64,000 nt of DNA from NCBI GenBank assembly GCA_030280995.1, contig JASXTE010000001.1:2726001-2790000 (forward strand). Direction: 5' to 3'. A program made the position numbers and the translations under genes. Numbering within the stretch: position 1 is the first letter of the stretch; each line of letters starts with the position of its first letter. This document shows, one piece after another, positions 1 to 9,771 of the stretch. This DNA is from Hemileia vastatrix (taxonomy: Eukaryota; Basidiomycota; Pucciniomycetes; Pucciniales; Zaghouaniaceae). The notes beneath the pieces are model-generated. The model was not told where the DNA came from. It ran no database searches and saw only the letters and a list, made by a program, of their open reading frames with translations.

Positions 1-1
1 T

Positions 2-2553
2 CTCAACAAAATCTTTTTTACTACTTGGGAAAGACTTAAACATGATGACAAACTTCTGAATACTACTACTACTAATACTACTGTCACTGCAAATGAATCT
101 TCTGCTTCTGTTTCTGCTAAGCTACCTCTCCCTGATACTGGTGCTGTCAATGTCTATGAATCTAATGCTGCTACTCAAAGATCTCCAGGAAACTGCTATA
201 TCTGTGACTCATCAGGTCATCTGCAAGCCAACTGTCCTAAAAGAGCCCTCAACAACCGTACCAACTACAATTCTTTTTTCCAAAACAGGCAAACTGGCTA
301 CAGCACACACTATCCAATGGTAGTACCGCCCTCTATAATACAACCAACAATCATTCCAAACAACAATCCTCCACCCAAACCAAATCTACCCATCCATCAG
401 AGGCCCACACAACAGAAAATGGATTCTTACCGCCCAATTTATCCTCAACAACAAACAAACCGTCATAACACCTCACAACCACCTCAAGCATAATCTGCTT
501 CAGCACAAATAGTAGAACTCACTGATGACTCCCCAGAAGCATCTGCAGCTGCTTTTGCTAGAATGCAACCCTCAGATAATGAAGCCTACTCGGCAAACCC
601 TATTTTTGACACAGGTTCAACTCATCATCTTTCTGGTAATCTAAATGAGTTAGTTGATTTTCTCCCCCTGAAAAACCCCATTGCTTTGAAAGTGGCCACT
701 AATGGTTCCTCTCCTCTCATTACAGGCAAAGGGATGATACTCTTCCATGGTCTCAATGGGGAAATCATCAATATTAGACCAGTATACTACTGTGAAGATG
801 CTAGAGGTACGCTAATCTCTCCAGCATCCCTAATCAAGAGTGGTGCTAACTTTTCATGTGTTAAATTCAATGATTTTCTCATCAGCTACCATGGCCTTCC
901 AATTCTGTCAGCCATGTTCATCAATAGGAAATGGACATTTAATAGTCCAATTCATTATAATAATTTAAATGTATCTTCTGATGTAACTACTAAATTATCA
1001 CATGCTGACAATACTAGAAATGAATTAAATGTTTTACCTATACAACCAGAAATATTTAGTCTTGAGACCCCAACTAAGTATCCTGAATTAAGAAAAAGAA
1101 ACAAAGATGAATAAATCCTCTACACTTGACACTGCCTACTCAGCCATGCGAGTCTGAGACAAATACAAAGGATGTGCAAAGAGAGAATGGTTCACGGCTT
1201 ACCTGATAAACTGCCTAATGGAAATATTATATGTGACTCTTGCCAAATGTGCAAAAGTAGAAGACAATTTTTTCTTGAGTCAACTTGTAGAAAAGTTAAC
1301 AAACTTGAAATAGTAACTATGGACTTAATTGGCCCAATTGAAGAGGAATCAGTTGACGGTGGTTTATATGCTTTAACCTTCAGAGATTTAGCTACAACAT
1401 ACAGTGAGTGTCATGTCATCAAAAACAAATCTGAATCAACACATACTGTCATCAACATAATAACAAGATTGGAGAAACAGACGAATCAGAAGGTCAAAAT
1501 AATTAGATCAGACAATGGAGGAGAATTCAACAATAAACTGATGGACATTTTCACAACAAAAAATGGAATAATACATGAAAAATCTTTACCATATTTTCAT
1601 CAACAAAATGGAAATATTGAAAGATTTAATTGTAGTCTTACAGAAATGGGAAGAACTATACTATTTGACAGTCGTCTCGGAAAAACCTTCTGATCTTTTG
1701 CTTTCAAATGGGCTTCATATCTCCTAAACAGAATACCCAACACTATTTGCAACTTAATTACACCCTATGAAGCACTCTTCAACACTAAACCGCAAATAGA
1801 TATTCTTAGGAAATTTGGTGAAGTGGCTTATGTACACATACCTGAAGAGAAAAGGAAAAAGCTAGATGTCCGAGAAAGAAGATGTTACACAGTAGGTTTT
1901 CCAGCTGGTATGAAAGGCTGGATTTTTCGGGACCCAATAGAAAAGAAAATCTTAACATCTGCGTGGGCCAGCTTCAAAGAATGTGAAACAAAAAGTGAAA
2001 ATAAAATGTCCCTTGATTTTGTAATGAACAGTGCAAACACTCTAACCAACAGCAATCTCATACTAGGAAATTTTTATCTGGAAGAGCAAATGATTGAACA
2101 AGATTGTCTGGTGGAAGATATCCAAATAAATTGTGAATACTTTGCAACTCAGCTACCTAAAACATTTAAAGAAGCCTTACGATCTGAGAAGGGTGATGAA
2201 TGGAAAAAATCTTGTCAACAAGAAATAGATAAATTAACAAACATGAAGGTCTGGGAGAGAAAAGAACCACCTGAAGGAGCCAGAATACTGGATGCTAGAT
2301 GGGTTTTTGCGGAAAAGAAAGATGCATCAACAGGAAACACAAAACTGAAGGCTCGATACGTGGCAAAAGGTTTTAAACAAGTAAAAGTTATAGATTACTC
2401 TTCCACTTTTGCTCCAACAGCCTCATTTACAGCCCAAAGAATCATTCTCACAATTGCAGCAATGTATAACTGGCCAGTCCATGCTTTTGACGTCACAGCA
2501 GCATACCAACACAGTCCAATAGATGAAGAAGTATGGGTAAAGGACCCACCCGG
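2..2553 (+). pseudogene. Copia A gag-protease-integrase-RT, 5' part with in-frame stops
   Basis: A single frame (first base 2) runs through the whole piece without a frameshift. It is broken only by stop codons at 491, 1112, 1124 and 1691. It shows a CCHC zinc knuckle (CYICDSSGHLQANC, from 194), an aspartic protease centre (FDTGSTHHLS, near 610), a pre-integrase zinc motif and integrase core (DLIGP near 1323, SDNGGEF near 1509, and a Glu in NGNIERFN near 1610). The start of the RT domain (DARWVFAEKK, ARYVAKGF, FDVTAAY) follows. The stops at 1124 and 1691 lie where copia proteins have a conserved Trp, so TGG to TGA is likely. The frame stops at PPG, where the gypsy LTR begins; the continuation is at 18160. 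The element cannot make a full protein. Confidence 0.85.
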
Positions 2554-3663
2554 TATGGTAAGGTAAACTCTTACAGTCGCCTTGCTGTAAGCAGAATCCG
2601 GAGGAGATATGTGGATTTAGCTGAAAACCCCGTCCTTCCAACAAAAATAACAAAATGGGAATTCTAAATCACTAAGCTAACCAGTCCACTTGGATCTGAT
2701 TGATAAAAATAATGAAACTCTAAAATATTTAACACTTATTGAGATTTAAAGAAAGTGGCTGTTGAGAAAGAAATACTGAATACAACAATTAAGGTGTACC
2801 AGTGAAAGATCTGTAAAGATTGACTTTTATGTTTTTATAATAATTTGAGTTTTTATGAGACAGCAATAATCAAGTCCCAGTGATGAAGACCTTTCTAAAG
2901 ATACCCTGTATGAAGTGTGATTTAAATTTTTGAGTAGTATTTCTAAAATGTTATATATAAAATATAAAGTTATAAGGGTATTACAAATTTATTTAATTTG
3001 TTGAGTAATAAAAAATAAGACTGTGGTGGTTAATGATTAAGCTGTATGATGTATCCCCCCCCCTCAATTTCGAGTTTGAGAGGCGCTTAAGTATTCCTAG
3101 TCATGTGCCTAAGTTTTCCCCTCCAGAGCTCTCCCAGAGTCAATCCGGAGCCCTTACGGAGTCCGTACGGAGTCCAAACGGAGTCCATCCGGACTTCCGG
3201 ACTCAATTAGAACCTTTAAAACTATAATAAAAAATCTAGAAAAATTACGCATGATAGAGCCACTTCCCCTTTACATTTCAAACTAATTTTCGTAGTCTGC
3301 GCAGCTCTAATTACCCCGTGAAAATTCATCAAAGTTAAGTAATTTCTGAAAACGTAAATATTTCTATAAATCTTTAAAATTCATTTAAAAATATATAAAA
3401 AAATGGTAAAAATTCTGGAAAAATTTCCCAAGGTTCTTGAGTGACTCGACTTGATACTTATAAATTTTTTAGACCGTAAAAATAAGTTTTCTCTGTAAAA
3501 TAAATTGATTTCGTGTAGGCATTTGCTTTTAACCAAATTTCTTTATATTTATGACTCAAATAAATTTAATAAAACCCTTTTATAAAATAATAACACCAAT
3601 CTTGCACGCCGTAATAACTCCATTTACGTACTTAGGTGCCATACTAAACTTTAGGCTACCACA
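2554..3663 (-). repeat. Gypsy copy 1 3' LTR
   Basis: This 1110-bp repeat is nearly identical to 17044-18155. In sense orientation it starts TGTGGTAGCC and ends CCTTACCATA, so the ends form a short imperfect inverted repeat. It contains a GC-rich 11-bp minisatellite of the type CGGAGTCCGTA near 3150-3195, a run of C at 3055-3063 and A/T-rich flanks. The purine tract GGAGGGAGGA (minus strand of 3664-3673) abuts it, which identifies it as the 3' LTR of a minus-strand element. Confidence 0.93.
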
Positions 3664-3673
3664 TCCTCCCTCC
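3664..3673 (-). other. Polypurine tract of gypsy copy 1
   Basis: The minus strand reads GGAGGGAGGA directly before the LTR start TGTGG. This is the position expected for the plus-strand primer of an LTR element. The same tract abuts the copy 2 LTR at 20570-20579. Confidence 0.75.
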
Positions 3674-3776
3674 AATTGAGAATGTCCCCATTCTTAAGAC
3701 TTTGCATAAGTGGTTGAACACAATATTCATCTTTAACCTTCAACCACCATCAACTTTAAAATTTATCTTCATCAAT

Positions 3777-4465
3777 ATGTCTTTCAAAAAACTTGTTGCT
3801 CCATGTGAACTCTGCGCTCAATACCAGGTACCTTGTTTAATGTCCAACCCTAATCTTCCTGGCAGGACAGCTTGCGACTTATGCCGCGTGAAAAAAGTCA
3901 AATGTAACCGGCCAATAGTTCCTTCTAAAACAAACGTATATTTAGGACCAGCAGCTCTCCCTGATCCCTCAACTTCTAAAAAACAATCAAAAATTCCTGT
4001 CTTCCTAAAACGAATAAGATCAAAAACAGCTTCAAAAGTTCAATCTTCATCAGCGGATCCCGGCCTAATTTTGCCTTCACAAGATCCTAATCCTATAACG
4101 CCAGTGCCCCCAACCAACTTTGCTGAGACTATGTTTCCTGGCTCTAAATGTAGGACCCTATTATCTTACTAAAAAACTTTTAAAAAAATTGACTAAACCT
4201 ATGACTTAATAATATATTTGAACTTCTAGCTGTCGAAATAACCAACACTGATGATGTTGGTAGAGTGAAGACAGACTATATCAATCATTATCCAAATTTT
4301 CATTGCTATCTTTTTCTTGACTTTACTAATGAGTTGAAACGAAAAATGCTGGCCTATTTTCAAGAAACTCCAGCTAATAACCATGAAGACCTCATGAAAA
4401 GAAGAATTTTAATGCAAAGCTTTGATAATGATGTTGAACAATTTCAAAGAAATTATCTTTTCTAA
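3777..4465 (+). CDS. Accessory gene A: small paired-CxxC (Zn-cluster-like) protein, antisense to pol
   Basis: I read two exons: 3777-4149 and 4230-4465, with a GT-AG intron. The phase fits (T joins CT) and the spliced frame is intact at 202 codons. The first exon has CELCAQYQVPC and CDLCRVKKVKC, that is CxxC-x6-C followed by CxxC-x6-C. This resembles the fungal Zn2Cys6 fold, but the basic RxKKxK stretch lies in the second half rather than the first. A Pro/Ser-rich linker follows. Exon 2 is predicted helical (NELKRKMLAYFQETP...) and resembles exon 2 of gene B. It starts 113 bp from the 3' LTR and is transcribed against gag-pol. It is absent from gypsy copy 2. Nucleic-acid binding is an inference; the function is unknown. 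Confidence 0.65.
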
Positions 4466-5042
4466 CAGTATAACTTGATAAAATTTGGTTTTTGCTTGGT
4501 CTTCTTTAACTTTCAACATAAATGTTGTTTTCTTTCTTCTCTGGCTTAACATAAAAGAATAAATAATAAATCTTGTGATGATTCCACTACTGAGAGCAAG
4601 GTTTGAATCCCTTCAGACTCCCATATACCAGTCTTCCTTCTTGTCACAGCATTGAGAGAGTGGATCTTCCTATGAGCCGAATACTCCTGATTCCAACCTC
4701 ATAGGGCCCCCACTGAGCCGAATTCTATGATTCCAATCTCGCCATAAGGTCCTCCAAGCTTCACACCAAAAATGGCCTAACACTGAGGCACTAAAAATCA
4801 TTCCCTAGAATCCAACTACCATCCTAACTTCTGATTCCTTCATCACAATTTTCAAACTTTGCTATACAGCAAACCCATAAAATACTTTTGCCAGGCTTCC
4901 AATAATAATATTAACCTTAGACCATGTTAAAGCGCCACAAATTTCACCTAATTAACCATTATGCTTTCCTTAGCATCATCACCACCTAAAATTTTAACCT
5001 CCTAAAGCTTATCAGCACCCAATTCCAGAAATGATTGAATAA
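4466..5042. other. Gypsy 3' internal non-coding region
   Basis: No gene is seen. The stretch is strongly conserved with 20660-21245 in copy 2, including a pyrimidine-rich block with repeated GAGCCGAAT and GATTCCA words (4560-4760). It is therefore part of the element, not host DNA. Confidence 0.6.
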
Positions 5043-5511
5043 CCAGTTTAGAGTCTTAGTGGACAGTGATAAATTAAAAGATTGAATTGAGTTATCCAAA
5101 CAAGATTGACATTCCAGTTTAAAGTCTTGGTGGACCAAACATATAATCGATTGCCAGTTTATGGTCTTGGTGGACCAAAGATCGTTTAAATGCATAAATA
5201 ACTTGAAATATTCCTAAGTAAGGCCTAGGCTTGACCAAAGATTGAATAAACTTGATAATCCAGTTTAATGTCATAGTGGACCAAACATTTGATCGACAAT
5301 AATTCCAGTTTATGGTCTTGGTGGACCAATGAATGTTGAATTATCCTGCAGATATTAATTTTCCAGTTTAAAGTCATAGTTGACTAAACAATGAATGAAC
5401 TACCAGTTTAAATTCATGGTGGACCAAACATTTGATCGATAAGAAATCCAGTTTAAGGTCATGGTGGACCCAACAGCTTGATAATAGTCCAGTTTAGGGT
5501 CTTGGTGGACC
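5043..5511 (+). repeat. Degenerate hairpin repeats, CAGTTTA-GGTC-loop-GACC type (9 units)
   Basis: Units begin at about 5043, 5114, 5154, 5260, 5305, 5363, 5403, 5448 and 5489. Each reads CCAGTTTA, then a 3-5 nt arm, a 6-nt loop such as TTGGTG or ATGGTG, and the matching arm. The arms change together: GGTC with GACC, AGTC with GACT, TGGTC with GACCA. Spacing is irregular (about 40-105 bp). Related units occur at 9309, in copy 2 at 21246-22140, and inside the pol coding region with CCTC/GAGG arms. Confidence 0.85.
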
Positions 5512-5605
5512 TAACAACTTCTCTATCTTTGAACCCAGATTTTGCCACCAGCTTTCTTCATCCTAGTTTCAAGTTTTCTTCTTCAAAAAAATATCTCCTA
5601 ACAAG

Positions 5606-6619
5606 ATGAAACCTTCTGACTTCATTGCTTTAGCTGATCAATCTTGCAAATACTGTGCTTTCACCCATAGGGAATGTATCTTCACTTTCAACTGGCAAAA
5701 GCACACTTATAACAGGGCCTGTTTATCCTGTTATGAGAAGAAAAGAAAATGTTCTGGCTTGAACTGTGGTTCTTTCCCCATTACTGCTACTAGCTTCGCC
5801 GCCTTCTGCAAACCTCCTCCTTCTTCTTCACCTTCTACTCCACCCCCTATTCCATCAACCTCTAAAGATCCCATCCCTTTTTCTCCATCAGCCTATTTAA
5901 ATCTTTCATCATCACCTAATTCTCTGGGTCCTTCTCTCCAATCTAGACTTGCTGCTACTCCCCCAAGAACTCTTGCTGCTCCCAGGGCCATGCTTCAACC
6001 TTCTAACAATTCTTCTCCTACTTCCAACATCTTGAAGCACAAAAGGTTCTATAATAGCCAGCAATCTTCATCTTCTCTTGTTTCATTCAAAAAGCCCAGA
6101 ACATCTACTTCAAACACCAAATCCAACACCAGTCCTCCTCATCTGTCAAAAATAAAAAATCCTTTTTTAAACATAAAAAATCCCACTCCATTACCAAGTA
6201 AGCCGTTTATCTATGATCTTGATAGTGTTGACACAGGTTAGTTGTCTCTTTTTATTTTCTTAATCTTCAGGTTTTAATTTGCTGATATTTTAATTTGATA
6301 AGCATCCACCGGTTCTCCAATTCCATATTCAGCTTATGAACTACCAGAACCTAATCCAAGCTTCCCTAGAGTTCCAATTCACCTAGTGTCTGAAAAGCTC
6401 TTTTCTAATTTTAATAACCTTATTGCTTATTTCCAACAATACCCGCCCTCTGATAGATCAGAATCTTGGATGAGAGAGCAACTGTTAAGAGACCTTTTCA
6501 AAATAGCCAACTGGCTTCAAAACTATCGCGACCGTGAAATAAGATTCGAATCCCAGGAAATCGATCAAGGTCCTTCTAATATTTCTAATTTTGATTCTTC
6601 AAAAGATAACAACCCTTGA
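5606..6619 (+). CDS. Accessory gene B: paralogue of gene A, paired-CxxC protein, antisense to pol
   Basis: Two exons, 5606-6236 and 6303-6619, splice in frame (G joins CA) to an intact 315-codon frame. The acceptor (GATAAG) has a weak pyrimidine tract. Exon 1 has CKYCAFTHREC and CLSCYEKKRKC, again CxxC-x6-C twice, then a long Ser/Pro/Thr-rich region with basic patches. Exon 2 contains FNNLIAYFQQYPPSDRSESW, which resembles the helical exon 2 of gene A. The shared architecture and the same intron phase between the Zn-cluster-like and helical parts indicate that A and B are tandem paralogues. Gene B is absent from copy 2, where hairpin repeats occupy the equivalent place. It stays open although gag and pol of the same element are broken. 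Confidence 0.65.
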
Positions 6620-7174
6620 TGGTGTTCTTCCTGGTATGTAGCTTTCTTGAATAATGTTTGAAAAATAAAAATATAAACATCTAAACTACCTAAAACTAAA
6701 ATACCTTTTATTTTTTTATTTTTTTAATTTTATTTTTATTTTTATTTTATATATATTTTTTTTATTTATTTTATATTTTTAGTTATTTTATTATTTATTT
6801 TTTTTACCATTTAAAATAAAAGATTTTTTTCTTTTTTTTAAAAAATATAGTTTTGAAATAAAAGTTAAAATTTAATTTTTAAAGAAAGATAAACGAATGT
6901 GAAAAGAAAGATAAAAAAAGTAATAAAAAAAATTTTTTTTAAAATAAAATTTTAAAAGATGCCCCCTGGCCATTTGATGAGCCATACCCTCGACATCATA
7001 CCCACATCCAAGTGCAACTTGATGTGGTTACACAATTTTAAGAAATTGAAAGAAAGAAAATAAATTAAAGTTTTTAGAAGATAAATTTTATAATGATGAT
7101 CACTGGGTGGGCTCCCTCCAATTTATAAAAATGATTAGAGACCACCAGTGAGCATCACCTTTACAATAATTCAT
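6620..7174. other. AT-rich low-complexity part of gypsy 3' region
   Basis: Poly-T/poly-A tracts (about 6700-6960) are followed by a conserved block (6960-7174) that also occurs at 22570-22793 in copy 2. No coding potential is seen. Confidence 0.6.
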
Positions 7175-7453
7175 AATAGGGGGTGTCAGTTCTGGCAAAT
7201 CCGCACTTAAATTAAGTGCGGATTTCAAACCAAATCAGCACTTACAAATCAGCACTTAAATTTTGCAAAAAAGTCACTTATTTCAAAAAAGGGTGTCAGT
7301 TATGACCTCAATCAGCACTTTTTTCCCGTTTTTTTTCACAACCACATTTTGGCCACAAAACATCCCTTCCTTTCTTACCCCATCCCTGTCACATGTGACA
7401 CACTGACCTTCCTCGCTACCTACCCATCAATCCTTGGCACACACCCCTTCCTG

Positions 7454-8123
7454 ACATTTTCAATATTTTGACCAGGCATGTTTACATTCTTTTTTACTTA
7501 TTTCTTCTACTTTTTAATCTTTTTTCTTGTTATGTGCCAGTTTCATAATGCCTCCCAGACATTCCAAATCTCAAAAGGTAACTCAAAAATCTGCTTCGTC
7601 ACAAAAGTCTCCTCGTAAAGCAAGGATTACATATAAAAAAAATCAGTGACTTTTTCTATTACTTACAACTGTTTTTACAGAATTGAAAACTATGTTTCAG
7701 CTAATATTTTATGGAAGTGAACTCTGTTCTTCGCCCGAAGAACAGAGTTCATCCTCCTATTTTCACATTCTGTTTGCACCAATCTCCAACATTTTCAATA
7801 TTTTGACCAGGCATGTTTACATTCTTTTTTACTTATTTCTTCTACTTTTTAATCTTTTTTCTTGTTATGTGCCAGTTTCATAATGCCTCCCAGACATTCC
7901 AAATCTCAAAAGGTAACTCAAAAATCTGCTTCGTCACAAAAGTCTCCTTGTAAAGCAAGGATTACATATAAAAAAAATCAGTGACTTTTTCTATTACTTA
8001 CAACTGTTTTTACAGAATTGAAAACTATGTTTCAGCTAATATTTTATGGAAGTGAACTCTGTTCTTCGCCCGAAGAACAGAGTTCATCCTCCTATTTTCA
8101 CATTCTGTTTGCACCAATCTCCA
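7454..8123 (+). repeat. 335-bp tandem duplication
   Basis: Unit 1 is 7454-7788 and unit 2 is 7789-8123. They are almost identical; I noticed one C/T change (CGT to TGT). Each unit carries the ORF2-like start and a perfect 14-bp-stem hairpin (7719-7750 and 8054-8085, arms GAACTCTGTTCTTC with loop GCCC). Confidence 0.9.
7548..7649 (+). pseudogene. Fragment of Harbinger ORF2-like start
   Basis: ATG opens a 33-codon frame, MPPRHSKSQKVTQK onward, rich in Ser, Lys and Gln. It resembles the beginning of the second protein of the Harbinger element (MPRHPRSSQRQPS, start 45864) and ends at TGA 7647. The duplicate lies at 7883-7984. Only the disordered start of the protein remains. Confidence 0.55.
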
Positions 8124-8764
8124 TCCCTTTCAATTCTATCAACACATGCTTGTCTTCCCTCCCCATGCCTTTCGCTATCCTCCCAGCCCCATTGTATGCC
8201 ATCCTCTTTTGATCCCCATTTCACCCCTCTCAACCTCTCCCAGACCCTTTTCTTCATTTAAAATGCATTGGAACCCTTAATCTTCCCTTCCAACTCTTTC
8301 CCAACCTTTTCGCTACCCCATATATCCTTCCTCACCCCTCTCTCCAGCCTTTCCAACCCTTGTAGCCCCATTCCTCCCCTTTACCTCGCCTCCACAATTC
8401 TTGAACCCCAATTTCCTCCCTTTCAACCCAGTCCCTATTTCTGTATATAAAAATAAAGTGTTAGGGAGAAATGGGGAGGTAAGCGAACTGGAAGGAGAGG
8501 AGAGGAGAGGGGTAGAGAGGTGTGGAGAGGGAGAGGAAAATGTGGATAGGGGTTGAAAATGATGACGAAGGGAGTGAAAAGGTTGGGGAGAAGGATGAGG
8601 TGAGGATAAAGAAATATTTCAAAGGGAAAAGAGTGGGTATTCTTGAGAGGGAGTAAAAAAAGACAATAAAAGAAGATAGTAATACAAATATACAAAAAAT
8701 ATAAAATATATAAAATATGTTACAAAGAGTGGGCACAGAAACTCCTTGAATCCTAAAAATCCAC

Positions 8765-8927
8765 AACTCCTATACCTGGGAAGAAGGTAACGTTTCCTGG
8801 CCATTTTTGATAAAACGACAAAATCTTCTTCTAGATCAGAATCGGAATCAGAGTCCAAGAGCAGTTCAAGCGCCATGAAAGTCATTGCTTTATGTAATTT
8901 ATCACGATTTGAAAGTGAGGAAGGCAT
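8765..8927 (-). pseudogene. Harbinger transposase N-terminal fragment
   Basis: The minus-strand frame from ATG 8927 gives MPSSLSNRDKLHKAMTF, then SDSDSDLEEDFVVLSKMARK and RYLLPR. This matches in pattern the transposase start at 40470 (KHLSTRKLLHSTMNAITF, SDSDLEDALAYMCFLSKKRY). The similarity ends after about 53 codons, where the internal deletion begins. The catalytic domain is absent. Confidence 0.7.
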
Positions 8928-9202
8928 GACTCTTATATGATATGATATGAAGATGTAAGTGATGTACGATGTTTTGAGTTATGAAGTGTTATGCTGCGGA
9001 GTGCTGCGTATGAATGGGATGATGCTGACAAATCAGTGAAATGGGACTTGATGGTGAAATCAGCACTTTTGGTTGAGAAAGTGCGGATTTGAGTGAAATA
9101 AGTGACTTATTTCATTTTGAAATCCACCAGTATTGGGGCTAGTGTGTTTTGGAAATCCGCACTTATTTAAGTGCGGATTTGCCAGAACTGACACCCCCTA
9201 AT

Positions 9203-9700
9203 ATATATTAAAGAAAAGAAATCACAATCTAACATAAAAAAATCAAAAACAAAATAAAATAAAAAAAATCTTGAATCCGGCGTTGAGAGCGGTGTCTCTT
9301 GATTCTTTCCAGTTTATAGTCTTAGTGGACTTCCTATAATTAAAAGACAAATCCAGGATTCAACTAGAAACAGGGAAAATTTTGGAAACGAACATTATGG
9401 GGTAATTGTGTATAGAGCAGCCAGCCCATCAATTACCCCCACACTTGCCAATATTAAATTAAGAAGGTTCCCCTGTGAACACTTCTTCCAATAAATTTTA
9501 AAATTTTCCAACACTATCTTCACCCATATTTTAAGAATTTTAAGTTTTTGAAAATTTCAAAGAAGGTCTTCTTGAATTTTGTTAAGTTTCCTCATAGTTT
9601 TGTCACCCATATACAGTGTAACGATAGTAAAGTATTTTTGATAAAAAAAAACGAAGATAGTTTATCCTCGTTGCGTAGGTCGATAAGATTTTTATAAACA
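9203..9700. other. Gypsy 3' internal region next to pol
   Basis: No gene is seen. The sequence parallels 22797-23578 of copy 2, with one hairpin unit at 9309-9331 and the first CCTC-type hairpins at 9659 and 9704. Copy 2 has several more of these. Confidence 0.6.
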
Positions 9701-9771
9701 TCATAGTTTATCCTCATTGTGGAGGAATCCATAAAATTTCATTGATATCAGTTTATCCTCATTGCGGAGGA
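9659..9771 (+). repeat. CCTC/GAGG hairpin repeats at pol 3' end
   Basis: Three units (about 9659, 9704, 9749) read TAGTTTATCCTC-ATTGCG-GAGGA or close variants. The last two overlap the pol stop region, so the final residues (LRNEDKL) are encoded by a repeat unit. Confidence 0.75.

Larger units (their letters stand above)
7178..9199. mobile_element. Non-autonomous PIF/Harbinger-type element (internal deletion derivative)
   Basis: Inverted ends start AGGGGGTGTCAGTTCTGG at 7178 and end with its complement at 9199. The trinucleotide AAT is repeated at 7175-7177 and 9200-9202. The paralogous gypsy copy 2 has the uninterrupted site with one AAT at 22794-22796, so the boundaries are exact. A near-perfect palindrome lies just inside each end (7197-7225, 9153-9180), built on CCGCACTTAA. 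Inside are only gene starts: a fragment like the ORF2 start (+, twice) and a transposase N-terminus (-). It resembles the full element at 40090-46215 in mirror orientation, but belongs to a different subfamily by its end sequence. Confidence 0.9.

Noticed and set aside
93..323. Open frame of 76 codons at the left edge
   Set aside because: The copia gag zinc knuckle lies in another frame (first base 194) across the same DNA.
4590..4625. tRNA-like T-arm (GGTTTGAATCCC)
   Set aside because: No matching acceptor or anticodon stem could be folded around it, and the stretch is an ordinary part of both gypsy copies.
8046..8766. Pro/Ser- and Phe/Leu-rich frames inside the Harbinger derivative
   Set aside because: They come from pyrimidine-rich non-coding sequence and its complement. 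Only the short gene-start fragments at 7548 and 8927 have counterparts in the full element.
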